Shown here: piece by piece, positions 38,401-47,548 of the stretch
Position numbering within the stretch: the stretch's first letter is position 1
Layout of the letters: every line of letters begins with the position of its first letter
Origin: Thermobifida alba
GTDB lineage: Bacteria; Actinomycetota; Actinomycetes; Streptosporangiales; Streptosporangiaceae
Reading direction: 5' to 3'
Assembly (NCBI RefSeq): GCF_023208015.1
Contig: NZ_CP051627.1
Coordinates: 992,001 to 1,056,000, forward strand
DNA: 64,000 nucleotides
Made by a program: the position numbers and the translations under genes
Notes under the pieces: generated by a model
What the model saw: only the letters and a program-made list of their open reading frames with translations
Databases searched by the model: none
Told to the model about the DNA's origin: nothing

Positions 38401-41400
38401 GCGGCGGCGGTCGCCGCCGACGGCGGCGACGGCACCCTGCCCGCACGCCTGGCCGAGCACGCGGCGTCGCTGCTGCCCGCGGCCATGCTGCCCGAGCGGA
38501 TCGTGGTCCTGGACCGCCTGCCGCTGACCGCCAACGGCAAACCCGACCGGGCCGCCGTGGCCCGGCTGGTGCGCGGACACTCCCGCGGCGGGGGCGGGAC
38601 GGGCGACGCCCCCCGCGGACCGGTCGAGCAGGAGGTCGCCCGGATCTGGGCCGACCTGCTCGGGTGCGACCGGGTCGGCCGCGACGACAACTTCTTCGCG
38701 CTGGGCGGCGACTCCCTGCTGGCCACGCGCGTGGTCGCGGCGCTGCGCGCGGCCGGGCACGCCGACGCGGGGGTCGCCCGGCTGTTCGCCGAACCCGTGC
38801 TGCGGGACTTCGCCGCGTCCCTCACCGCGCGGGGGCCGGCCCGGCGCGCCCCCGCCGTCCGCCCCGACCCCGCACACCGGCACGACCCCTTCCCGCCCAC
38901 CGAGGTGCAGCGCGCCTACCTGCTGGGCCGATCGCCCGAGTTCACCCTCGGCGGCGTCGGCACCTACCACTACAGCGAGTTCGACGGGGCCGAAGTGGAC
39001 CTGGACCGGCTGGAGCGGGCGTGGAACCGGCTGGTGCGGCGGCACGACATGCTGCGGGCGGTCTTCGACGACCACGGCGACCAGCGGGTCCTGGCGGAGG
39101 TGCCCGCCTACCGCATCGCCGTCGTCGACGCCGCCGACACCGACCCCGCACCCGCTCTGGCCGCGCTGCGCGAGCAGATGTCGCACCGCCTGTTCGACCC
39201 GACCCGGTGGCCGCTGTTCGAGGTGCGCGCCGTGCGGTACACGCGCGACGGCGAACGGCGTACCCGCCTCGGGATCGGACTGGACTACATCGTCCTGGAC
39301 GCGCTCAGCATCATGACCCTCTACACCGAACTGGACCGGCTCCACACCGACCCCGACGCCGAGCTGCCGCCGGTCGAGGTGTCCTTCCGCGACTACGTCA
39401 CCCAGGTCCGGGCCGACCCCGAGCGCGTGGAGGCGGCGCGCGCCTACTGGCGGGAACGGATCGCCGCGCTGCCGCCGGCCCCCGACCTGCCCCTCGCCGT
39501 CGACCCCGCCGACGTCGACCGCCCCCGCTTCACCCGCCGCGCCGACCGGCTGGCCCCAAGGGAGTGGCGGGCGCTGGCCGGCCTGGCCCGCTCCGCCGGG
39601 ATCACCCCCTCCACCCTGCTGCTGGCCTGCTACGCCGACGTGCTCGCCGCGTGGAGCGGGCAGACGGAGCTGAGCCTGACGCTGACCCTGTTCAACCGCT
39701 CCGAGGTCCACCCGCACATCTCCCGCGTCCTGGGCGACTTCACGTCGCTGTCGCTGACCTCCTACCGGCGCGGCCCCGGGCAGGGGCTGCTGGAGGCGGC
39801 CCGCGCGCTGCAGCGGCGGCTGGGCGCCGACCTGGACCACCGCGACGTCTCGGCCGGCTGGGTGCTGCACGAGCTCGCGCGGCGCACCGGCACCGCCCAG
39901 CCCGGCGTGCCGGTGGTGTTCACCAGCTCCCTGGGCGTGGGCGGCGGGGAGGCGTCCATGGACCTGTCGCCCGGCTTCCCCGGACGGATCTGGGGGCTGT
40001 CGCAGTCGCCCCAGGTCCACCTGGACAACCAGGTGCTCCAGGTGGGCGGCGGACTCGACGTGTACTGGGACGCCGTCGAGGAGCTGTTCCGCCCCGGCGT
40101 GCTCGACGCCATGTTCGCCGCCTACCTGGACCTGCTGCGCGACCTCGCCGCCACCGGGCGGATCGCCGCTCCCGACGACGTGCTGCCGAGCGGGCAGCGC
40201 GCCGCGCGCGACCGGGTCAACGCCCCCGCGGCCCCGGCGGTGCGCGCGGTCCTGCACGAGGCGGTGTTCGCCGCCGCCGACCGCGCCCCCGACCGGCCCG
40301 CGGTCGTCACCGACGGCGGTGTGCTCACCCACGGCGAGCTGGCCGAGCGCGCGCTGCGGATCGCGGCGGGCCTGCGGCGGCGCGGCGTCGCCCCCGACGA
40401 CGCGGTCGCGGTGTGCCTGCCCAAGGGCCCCGACCAGGTCGCCGCCGTGCTGGGCGTGCTGGCCGCCGGGGCGGTCTACGTGCCGGTCGGCCCCGACCAG
40501 CCGCGGCTGCGCCGGGACCGCGTCCACCGCGCGGCCCGGATCGCCTTCACCGTCGGCGCGGGCGGGGACCCGGCGCGGCGGGCCCGGCCGGAGGAGCTGT
40601 ACGCCGAGCCGCCGCTGGACGCCCCCGTGCCCCGCCACCCCGACGACCTCGCCTACGTCGTCTTCACCTCCGGCTCCACCGGCGAGCCCAAGGGCGTCGA
40701 GGTCACCCACGCCGCCGCGGCCGCCACCGTCGCCGACGTCAACGAACGCTACGGCGTCGGCCCCGACGACCGGGTCCTCGGCCTGTCCGCGCTCGACTTC
40801 GACCTGTCGGTCTACGACATCTTCGGCCTGCTCGGCGCGGGCGGCGCCGTCGTCCTGCCCACCGAGGAGGAGCGGCGCGACGCCGCGCGCTGGCGCGACC
40901 TGGCGGTCCGGCACCGGGTGACGGTGTGGAACACCGTGCCCGCCCTGCTGGACATGCTGCTGCTCGCCGCGGAGGGCGCCGAGTTCCCCCCGCACCTGCG
41001 CCTGGCCCTGGTCTCCGGCGACTGGGTGGGCACCGACCTGGCCCCCCGGCTGCGCGCCGCCACCGCGGGCCGCGCCCGCCTCGTCGCGCTCGGCGGCGCC
41101 ACCGAGGCCGCGATCTGGTCCAACGCCTTCGACGGCGGCCACGCCCCGCCCGGGTGGCCCTCCGTGCCCTACGGCTACCCGCTGCGCAACCAGCGCTACC
41201 GGGTCGTCGACGCCCACGGCCGCGACTGCCCCGACTGGGTGCCCGGTGAGCTGTGGATCGGCGGGGGCGGTGTGGCCCGCGGCTACCGGGGCGACCCGGA
41301 GCGGACCCGCGCGAAGTTCGTCACCGCCGCCGGACAGCGTTGGTACCGCACCGGCGACCTGGGACGCTACCGGCCCGGCGGGGTGCTGGAGTTCCTCGGC

Positions 41401-41982
41401 CGCCTGGACCGGCAGGTCAAGGTCGCCGGGCACCGCCTGGAACCCGGCGAGGTCGAGGCGGCGCTGGAGGAGCACCCGGCCGTGCGCCGCGCGGCCGTGG
41501 TCGCGGTCGGACCGCGCCAGAGGCGGCGGCTGTGCGCGTTCGTCACCACCGGCGAGCCCGCCCCCGACCCCGGCGAACTCACCGCGCACCTGGCCGAACG
41601 CCTGCCCCGCCCCGCCGTTCCCGCGGTGGTCCGCGCGGTGGCGGAGTTCCCGCTGACCCCCAACGGCAAGGTGGACGTCGCCGCGCTCGCCGACCTCGCC
41701 GCACCCGCCGCCGAGACGGAAGGCGCCGCACCGGCCGACGACGTCGAACGCCGCCTCGCCGAGGTCTGGGGCGGACTCCTCGACACCCCCGTCACCGACC
41801 GCGAGGCCAACTTCTTCGCGCTGGGCGGCACCAGCCTGCTGGCCATCCGCATGATCGGCGAACTGCGCCGGGTCTTCGGCGCGGAGGTGTCCACCCGCGC
41901 CTTCCTGGCCGCCCCGACCCTCGCCGCACTGGCCGACCAGGTCCGCGCCGCCGTCGGCGCGGACGAGACCGGCGAGATCTGA
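35467..41982 (+). CDS. NRPS 1: ArCP-Cy-A-PCP-Cy-A-PCP
   Basis: Metallophore synthetase of 2171 residues, GTG start. Aryl carrier 1-80 (LFDHGLDSLGL, Ser34). Cyclisation domain 1, about 90-540 (DMIVAD at 222). Adenylation 1, about 550-1025 (FTSGSTGEPKG at 690; pocket residues DMYNLGLIH). PCP at Ser1083 (LGGDSLL). Cyclisation domain 2, about 1140-1590 (DYIVLD). Adenylation 2, about 1600-2065 (pocket DLYNLSLIW, the cysteine code). PCP2 at Ser2123 (LGGTSLL). It would take 2,3-DHB from DhbE and build two cyclised five-membered rings. The first pocket resembles the Thr code DFWNIGMVH more than Cys. No thioesterase, so the chain passes to NRPS 2. Confidence 0.95.
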   Translation: MREPVAAVRQRVAEILGTTDFTDGDDLFDHGLDSLGLIRLVGEWRERGAEVTFEELAAAPTVKQWAALLEHAAPTPPRAAAAAAPDADAPFPLATMQHAYWIGRQDEQPLGGVAAHFYTEFDGRAVDPERLDAAVAAVTGRHPMLRARFLDDGRQRVAPPGRHRPVTVHDLRGLPPEEAERRLADLRDQATHRRMDVASGHVLDVALSLLPGGATRLHVDLDMIVADALSLRVLLEDLAAAYDGRDLPPLDYDFARYLAERAARDTAARQRARDWWHQRLADLPAPPELPTVVDATRPTPAGGPHTRSTRLHHWLDPDRSRRFAERARARGLTPAAALATAFAEVLGAWSASPRFLLNLPLFDRAPLHPDVDRLVGDFSGSVLVAADTTEPLPFAERARRTQQELRQAIDHGAYSGVEVLRDLARAAGGAPVLAPVVYTSAIGLGPLFTDTVQQRFGQPSWIISQGPQVWLDAQVTELDGGLLLNWDARERVFAPGFLDAAFAAYRGLVDALVDTSEAWRAPYRPRLPELRRRAAAAVDAEAPAPRPLHRAFFEHARRAPDRTAVVAPDGTGTGYGELAERALRVAGALAPLVEPGDTVAVALPRGRDQAAALLGVLAAGCAYLPVGADQPPARLARVLARGRAALLLTDADGTAAAPEVPVLGLAEALAADPLQQPRDVSPDAPAYLLFTSGSTGEPKGVQVPHRAAAHTVDVLNALLGMTGADRTLALAEADFDMSVYDLFAPLSAGGAAVLVEPEARRDAANWARTAVRGGVTVLNCVPTLLDMLLTAAESGLAELPPLRAVLLGGERVGADLPARLRAFAPGCRFLALGGMTEAAIHSTLQEVDRADPAWSSVPWGRPLPGVRCRVVDSQERDRPDWVPGELWVGGAGLADGYRGDPAATADRFVERDGQRWYRTGDLLRYRPDGTLDFLGRVDHQVKVRGVRVELGEIEAALRAHPEVGAAVALAEEGPAPRLAAAVAADGGDGTLPARLAEHAASLLPAAMLPERIVVLDRLPLTANGKPDRAAVARLVRGHSRGGGGTGDAPRGPVEQEVARIWADLLGCDRVGRDDNFFALGGDSLLATRVVAALRAAGHADAGVARLFAEPVLRDFAASLTARGPARRAPAVRPDPAHRHDPFPPTEVQRAYLLGRSPEFTLGGVGTYHYSEFDGAEVDLDRLERAWNRLVRRHDMLRAVFDDHGDQRVLAEVPAYRIAVVDAADTDPAPALAALREQMSHRLFDPTRWPLFEVRAVRYTRDGERRTRLGIGLDYIVLDALSIMTLYTELDRLHTDPDAELPPVEVSFRDYVTQVRADPERVEAARAYWRERIAALPPAPDLPLAVDPADVDRPRFTRRADRLAPREWRALAGLARSAGITPSTLLLACYADVLAAWSGQTELSLTLTLFNRSEVHPHISRVLGDFTSLSLTSYRRGPGQGLLEAARALQRRLGADLDHRDVSAGWVLHELARRTGTAQPGVPVVFTSSLGVGGGEASMDLSPGFPGRIWGLSQSPQVHLDNQVLQVGGGLDVYWDAVEELFRPGVLDAMFAAYLDLLRDLAATGRIAAPDDVLPSGQRAARDRVNAPAAPAVRAVLHEAVFAAADRAPDRPAVVTDGGVLTHGELAERALRIAAGLRRRGVAPDDAVAVCLPKGPDQVAAVLGVLAAGAVYVPVGPDQPRLRRDRVHRAARIAFTVGAGGDPARRARPEELYAEPPLDAPVPRHPDDLAYVVFTSGSTGEPKGVEVTHAAAAATVADVNERYGVGPDDRVLGLSALDFDLSVYDIFGLLGAGGAVVLPTEEERRDAARWRDLAVRHRVTVWNTVPALLDMLLLAAEGAEFPPHLRLALVSGDWVGTDLAPRLRAATAGRARLVALGGATEAAIWSNAFDGGHAPPGWPSVPYGYPLRNQRYRVVDAHGRDCPDWVPGELWIGGGGVARGYRGDPERTRAKFVTAAGQRWYRTGDLGRYRPGGVLEFLGRLDRQVKVAGHRLEPGEVEAALEEHPAVRRAAVVAVGPRQRRRLCAFVTTGEPAPDPGELTAHLAERLPRPAVPAVVRAVAEFPLTPNGKVDVAALADLAAPAAETEGAAPADDVERRLAEVWGGLLDTPVTDREANFFALGGTSLLAIRMIGELRRVFGAEVSTRAFLAAPTLAALADQVRAAVGADETGEI

Positions 41983-42055
41983 CCCCGCCCCCGTTCACCC
42001 CCAGCCCCTCCCGACCCGCCCGGTCGGCGACGTCGACAGGAAGAGACGAGAACAC

Positions 42056-45000
42056 GTGAATGCCGCCCAGGGGCCCTTCGAGCCCGTTGCGACCCTGCTG
42101 GAACAACTGCGCGCCGAAGGCGTCCACCTGTGGGAGGACGGCGGCCGGCTGCGCTACCGCGCCCCCGCCGGAACACTGACCGACCAGCGCCGCGCACTGC
42201 TGCGCGCCCGCCGCGACGAGGTCGTGGCCCTGCTGCGGGCCGAGGAGGCCCCGTCGCTGACCCCCGACCCCGCCCGGCGCCACGACCCCTTCCCCCTCAC
42301 CGACGTCCAGGGCGCCTACCTCGTCGGCCGGGGGACGGCCTACGACTACGGCGGGGTGGCCTGCCACGCCTACGCCGAACTGGAGCTGCCGCCCCTCGAC
42401 CCCGACCGGCTGCGCCGGGCCTGGGACGCCCTGGTGCGGCGGCACGACATGCTGCGCGCGGTCGTGTCGGCCGAAGGCCACCAGCGGGTCCTGGCCGAGG
42501 CCCCCCAGCCCTCGCTGACCGTCACCGACGCGCGCGGCGGCGACGTCGGGGCGCGCGCCCGCCACACCCGGGAGCGGCTGCGCGACCTGGTCCCCGACCC
42601 CGCGGCCTGGCCGCTGGTGCGCCTGCACCACACCCGCGGGGACGACCGCTCGGTCCTGCACCTGTCGGCCGACCTGCTCGTCGCCGACTACGCGAGCGTG
42701 CGGCTGCTGCTGGACGAGCTCGCCGCGCTGTACGCCGACCCCGGCCGCGAACTCCCCGCGATCGGCGCGACCTTCCGCGACTACGTGCTGGCCCAGCGCG
42801 CCCTCAAGGAGGGGGCGCGCTACCACCGCGACCGGGCCTACTGGATGGAGCGGATCGACGACCTCCCTCCCGCCCCGGAACTGCCGCTGGCGGACCGCGC
42901 CGCCGACGCCCCGCCCCGCTTCACCCGGCGCTCGGCCGCGCTCTCCCCGGCCGAGTGGGAGGAGCTACGCGCCCGGGCCGCGGCCCGCGGCGTCACCCCC
43001 TCCTCCGTGGCGCTGGCCGCCTACGCCGAGACGGTCGCCCGGTGGAGCCGCCGCCCCGACTTCACCCTCAACCTCCCCGCGGCGCGCAGACTGCCCCTGC
43101 ACCCCGACGTCGACCGGATCGTCGGCGACTTCACCACCGTCACCCTGCTCGCCGTGCGCGCCGGCGACGGGGCGACCTTCACCGAACGCGCCCGCACCCG
43201 GCAGGCGCGGCTGGTCGAGGACCTCGACCACTCCCTGTACTCCGGTGTGGAGCTGCTGGCCGAGCTGTCGCGCCGCCGCGACGAGGCGGCCGTGCTCATG
43301 CCGGTCGTCTTCACCGGCGCCCTCGGCGCCGCGGCGGGCGCCGAGGGCGGCTCGTGGGCCGACCACGAGGTCCACGGCCTCAGCCAGACCCCCCAGGTGT
43401 GGCTGGACTGCCAGGTCACCGAGACCGGCGGCGGCCTCGCCGTCCGCTGGGACGTGCGCGACGGGGTCCTGCCCGACGGGGTGGCCGACGACGCCTTCGC
43501 CGCCTACGTCGCGCTCCTGCGCGACCTGGCCGCCTCCGACGGGCCGTGGGACGCCGCCGACCCGGTCCGCCTCCCCGAGCACCAGGCGCGCCGGCGCGCC
43601 CGCGCCAACGCCACCGCGGGCCCGCTGCCCGAGGGGCTGCTGCACGAGGAGGCGCTGGCCGCCGCGCTGCGCACCCCCCACGCCCCGGCTGTGATCACCT
43701 CCCAGGGCGCGCTCGGCCACGGAGCGCTGTGGGGCCGGGCCGCGGCCCTCGCCGCGGTGCTCGCCGAACGGGGCTGCCGCCCCGGCGACCGGGTCGCCGT
43801 CGCCATGGACAAGGGCGTCGAGCAGGTCGTCGCCGTCTGCGCCGTGCTGCTCGCCGGGGCCGCCTACGTGCCCGTCGACGTCGCCCAGCCGGCCGCGCGC
43901 CGCAACGCCATCCTCGACGACGCCGGGGTGCGCTGCGTCCTCACCCAGTCGTGGCTGGCCGCCGCGGCCGACTGGGGCGCGCACACCGACCCCGTCGCCG
44001 TCGACCTCGTCCCCGCCGCCGAGCCGCCCGCGCAGCTCCCGCCGCGCGCCGCCGACCCCGACGACCTCGCCTACGTGATCTACACCTCCGGCTCCACCGG
44101 CACCCCCAAGGGGGTGATGGTCTCCCACCGCGCGGCCCGCAACACCGTCGACGACGTCAACCGGCGCTTCGCGGTCACCGCCGAGGACCGCGTCCTGGGA
44201 CTGGCCTCCCTCGGCTTCGACCTGTCGGTCTACGACGTCTTCGGCCTGCTCGGCGCGGGCGGCGCCGTCGTGCTGCCCGACGCCGAACGCAGGGGGGACC
44301 CCTCGCACTGGGCCGAACTGGCCGCCGAGCACGGGGTGACGCTGTGGAACTCGGTGCCCGCGCAGATGCAGATGCTCTGCGACTACCTGGACGCCGACCG
44401 GACGGTCGAGCTGCCCTCGCTGCGCGTGGCCCTGCTGTCGGGGGACTGGATTCCGGTCGCCCTGCCCGACCGCGTCCGCGCCCGCGTGCCCGGACTGTCC
44501 GTCGTCAGCCTCGGCGGTGCGACCGAGGCGGCCATCTGGTCCATCCACCACCCGGTCGAGCGGGTCGACCCCGACTGGCCGAGCATCCCCTACGGACGTC
44601 CGCTCACCAACCAGACCTTCCACGTCCTGGACGGGGCGATGCGCGACCGCCCCGACTGGGTGCCCGGCGAACTGTACATCGGCGGAGCGGGCGTGGCCCT
44701 GGGCTACCTGGGCGACGAGGCCCGCACCGCCGAGCGGTTCGTGACCCACCCGGCCACCGGGGAGCGCCTCTACCGCACCGGCGACATGGGACGCTACCGG
44801 CCGAGCGGCGACATCGAGTTCCTCGGCCGCGAGGACTCCCAGGTCAAGATCCGCGGCCACCGGGTCGAGCTGGCCGAGATCGAGGCCGCGCTGCAGACGC
44901 ACCCGGCCGTCGCCGCCGCCGCGGTCGTCGCCGTGGGGGAACGCGACTCCCGCAGGCTCGCGGCGTTCGTCGAGACCGCCCGCCGCGACGGCACCGGACC

Positions 45001-47548
45001 GGACGGCCGCGCCACCGCCGAGGCCGCCGACGCCGCCCGCGACGCCGTGCGGCGCGCCACGGCCGGCCTCGACCGCGACGGCCTCACCGCGCTCCTGGAC
45101 GCCATGGACGAGGTGGCGCTGGCCGCCGTCACCCGCACCCTCACCGGCGCGGGCCTGTTCGCCTCCCCCGGCGCCGCCTGCGACCGCGCCGCCGTCCTCG
45201 CCGCGCTGCGCGCCGACCGGCGCCACCACCGCCTGGTCGGCCGCTGGCTGGACGCGCTCGTGCGCGCCGGACGGCTGCGCGAGGAGGCGGGCACGCTGTC
45301 GGGGCTGCGCCCGGTCTCCGAGGAGGAGTACCGGAACGCCTGGGAGCGGGTCGCGGAACTGGAGCGCGGCGTCGACTACGGCACCGAGGTGCTGGAGTAC
45401 ATGCGCGCCTGCGCCGACCGGCTGCCCGAACTGGTCGCCGCAGACCTCGACGTGCGCACCCTGCTGTTCCCCGGAGCGGAACTGGACACCGCGGGCGCCG
45501 CCTACCGCGACAACCTCGCCATCCGCCACCTCAACGCGGCGGCCGCGGCGGCGCTGCGCGCGATCGCCGGGGCCCACCGGGGGGAGGAGCCGCTGCGGGT
45601 CCTGGAGATCGGCGCGGGCGTCGGCGGCACCACCGCCGCGGCGGTCCCGGCCCTGGCCGGGCACCACGTCGAGTACCGGTTCACCGACATCTCCCCGTTC
45701 TTCCTCACCGAGGCGCGCGAGCAGTTCGCGGACTTCCCCTGGATCTCCTACGGCCTGTTCGACCTCAACCGCGACACCGCGGAGCAGGGCTACGCGCCCA
45801 ACTCCTTCGACGTCGTCGTCGCCGCCAACGTCCTGCACAACGCCGTCGACGCCGCGGCGGCGCTGCGCCGGATCAGGGAACTGCTCACCCCGGGCGGGCA
45901 CCTGGTGTCCATCGAGACCACGCGCGAGCACAACCCGCCGCTGCTGGTGTCCATGGAGTTCCTGGACGGGCTGGACGGCGGCCACCGGGACGTGCGGGCC
46001 GAGGCCGACCAGACGTTCCTCACCCGCGGACAGTGGGAGGACCTGTACGCCGAGGCGGACGCGCACCCGGCCGCGGTCCTGCCCGACGCCGACGACCGCC
46101 TCGCCCGCACCGGGCAGACCCTCCACCTGGTCCGCCTCAAGGACGACCGCGTTGCGGTGACCGCGGGCGAACTGGCCCGCCACACCGCCGAGCGGCTGCC
46201 CGACCCCATGGTGCCCGCCCACTGGCAGATCCTCGACGCGCTGCCGCTGACCGCCAACGGCAAGGTGAACCGCTCCGCGCTGGCGGCCCGCCTGCCGCGC
46301 GAGGACGCCGCCACCGTGGCCACCGTCTCCGCCGAACCCGCCGACGACCTGGAGCGCTCCCTGGCCGCGCTCTGGGCCGAACTCCTGGAACGCGAGCACG
46401 TCGGACGCGACGACGACTTCTTCGCGCTCGGCGGCGACTCGCTGCTGGTGGCCCGCATGGTCGGCCGCCTGGGGGAGGCGGTGCCCGACGCCGAGGGCAT
46501 CGAGTGGGAGGTCGTGCTGCGGCACATGCTGCGCCGCCCCACCGTCTCCGGCCTCGCCGCCTACCTGCGCGACCGCTCCGGCGCGGCCGTCCAGGCCCCC
46601 GCCGCCGCGGCCACCCCCTACGTGGCGCTCAACGGCTCCGGCGGCGAACCGGTCACCGCGCTGGTCCACGCCGGCACCGGCACGCTCGTCCCCTACCGCG
46701 CGCTGATCACCGAGATCCGCCGCCGGGCGGGCGGCGCGGCCACGCTGGCCGGACTGGAACTGCCCGACGTGGCCGCGTTCCTCGACGCCGACCCGGGCAC
46801 CGTCATCACCCGCTGGGCCGCCGACTACGCGCACGCCCTGCTGGAGCGGGGCGTGCGCCGGTTCCACGTCGTCGGCTACTGCCTGGGCGGACTGATCGCC
46901 ACGGAGGTGGCGCGCACCCTCACCGAGGCCGGAGCCGAGGTCGCCTCCCTCACCGCGATCAGCACCCACCGGCCCCCGTTCCGCCTCGACGACGAGCTGA
47001 TCTCCGAGTACGCGTTCGCGGTCATGATGGGCATCGACCCGGCCGCGGTCGGCTTCCCCGCCGACGAGAACCGCGTCTCGGCGGCCTCCGACGCGCTGCT
47101 GGAGCAGACCCCCGGCCTGCTGCCCGACGGCGCGATCGGACGCCTGGGGGGCGAGTACGCCGACGTCGCCGCGTGCTTCCGCGCGCTGGCGGACGTGCCG
47201 CGCGAGGTCCGCGTCGAGCGGATGTGCGCGGCGGTCCCGCCGTCGGCGGGCACCTACGAGCCGGAGGCGCTGCACAACCTGTTCCGCATCTTCCGCCAGA
47301 GCGTCTTCGCGATCTCCCGCTACGAGCCGCAGCCCTACGCGGGCGACGTCACGTTCCTGCGGCACAGCGGCTCCTACCCCTTCCCCGGCAACAAGGAGAG
47401 CGTCACCGACTACTGGGAGCGGCTGGTCCTGGGCGAGCTGCGGATCGTCGACGTGCCCGGGGACCACTTCAGCTGCCTGTCGGTGCCCTACGCCCCGGGC
47501 ATCGTGAAGCTGCTCGCCGAGATCACCGGAGGGGACGTCATCCGATGA
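42056..47548 (+). CDS. NRPS 2: docking-Cy-A(MT)-PCP-TE
   Basis: Terminal synthetase of 1830 residues, GTG start. Residues 1-65 resemble a TubC-type docking domain (LLEQLRAEGVHLWEDGGRLR). Cyclisation domain about 75-510 (DLLVAD). Adenylation about 530-1400 (YTSGSTGTPKG at 675; pocket DLYNLSLIW, cysteine) with a methyltransferase inserted between motifs A8 and A10 (VLEIGAGVGGTT at 1182; FDVVVAANVLHN), as in PchF and HMWP proteins. PCP at about Ser1462 (LGGDSLL). C-terminal thioesterase with GYCLGG, whose nucleophile position is Cys1609 rather than Ser, and catalytic-type His in GDHFSC. It adds a methylated thiazoline/thiazolidine and releases the product. Confidence 0.95.
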   Translation: MNAAQGPFEPVATLLEQLRAEGVHLWEDGGRLRYRAPAGTLTDQRRALLRARRDEVVALLRAEEAPSLTPDPARRHDPFPLTDVQGAYLVGRGTAYDYGGVACHAYAELELPPLDPDRLRRAWDALVRRHDMLRAVVSAEGHQRVLAEAPQPSLTVTDARGGDVGARARHTRERLRDLVPDPAAWPLVRLHHTRGDDRSVLHLSADLLVADYASVRLLLDELAALYADPGRELPAIGATFRDYVLAQRALKEGARYHRDRAYWMERIDDLPPAPELPLADRAADAPPRFTRRSAALSPAEWEELRARAAARGVTPSSVALAAYAETVARWSRRPDFTLNLPAARRLPLHPDVDRIVGDFTTVTLLAVRAGDGATFTERARTRQARLVEDLDHSLYSGVELLAELSRRRDEAAVLMPVVFTGALGAAAGAEGGSWADHEVHGLSQTPQVWLDCQVTETGGGLAVRWDVRDGVLPDGVADDAFAAYVALLRDLAASDGPWDAADPVRLPEHQARRRARANATAGPLPEGLLHEEALAAALRTPHAPAVITSQGALGHGALWGRAAALAAVLAERGCRPGDRVAVAMDKGVEQVVAVCAVLLAGAAYVPVDVAQPAARRNAILDDAGVRCVLTQSWLAAAADWGAHTDPVAVDLVPAAEPPAQLPPRAADPDDLAYVIYTSGSTGTPKGVMVSHRAARNTVDDVNRRFAVTAEDRVLGLASLGFDLSVYDVFGLLGAGGAVVLPDAERRGDPSHWAELAAEHGVTLWNSVPAQMQMLCDYLDADRTVELPSLRVALLSGDWIPVALPDRVRARVPGLSVVSLGGATEAAIWSIHHPVERVDPDWPSIPYGRPLTNQTFHVLDGAMRDRPDWVPGELYIGGAGVALGYLGDEARTAERFVTHPATGERLYRTGDMGRYRPSGDIEFLGREDSQVKIRGHRVELAEIEAALQTHPAVAAAAVVAVGERDSRRLAAFVETARRDGTGPDGRATAEAADAARDAVRRATAGLDRDGLTALLDAMDEVALAAVTRTLTGAGLFASPGAACDRAAVLAALRADRRHHRLVGRWLDALVRAGRLREEAGTLSGLRPVSEEEYRNAWERVAELERGVDYGTEVLEYMRACADRLPELVAADLDVRTLLFPGAELDTAGAAYRDNLAIRHLNAAAAAALRAIAGAHRGEEPLRVLEIGAGVGGTTAAAVPALAGHHVEYRFTDISPFFLTEAREQFADFPWISYGLFDLNRDTAEQGYAPNSFDVVVAANVLHNAVDAAAALRRIRELLTPGGHLVSIETTREHNPPLLVSMEFLDGLDGGHRDVRAEADQTFLTRGQWEDLYAEADAHPAAVLPDADDRLARTGQTLHLVRLKDDRVAVTAGELARHTAERLPDPMVPAHWQILDALPLTANGKVNRSALAARLPREDAATVATVSAEPADDLERSLAALWAELLEREHVGRDDDFFALGGDSLLVARMVGRLGEAVPDAEGIEWEVVLRHMLRRPTVSGLAAYLRDRSGAAVQAPAAAATPYVALNGSGGEPVTALVHAGTGTLVPYRALITEIRRRAGGAATLAGLELPDVAAFLDADPGTVITRWAADYAHALLERGVRRFHVVGYCLGGLIATEVARTLTEAGAEVASLTAISTHRPPFRLDDELISEYAFAVMMGIDPAAVGFPADENRVSAASDALLEQTPGLLPDGAIGRLGGEYADVAACFRALADVPREVRVERMCAAVPPSAGTYEPEALHNLFRIFRQSVFAISRYEPQPYAGDVTFLRHSGSYPFPGNKESVTDYWERLVLGELRIVDVPGDHFSCLSVPYAPGIVKLLAEITGGDVIR

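Noticed and set aside
35386-41589. Open reverse-strand frame of more than 2000 codons opposite NRPS 1
   Set aside because: Gly/Val/Gln-rich low-complexity product with no domains; it mirrors the codon bias of the real gene.
42965-47467. Reverse-strand frame of 1500 codons opposite NRPS 2
   Set aside because: Same shadow effect; no start site or family motifs.
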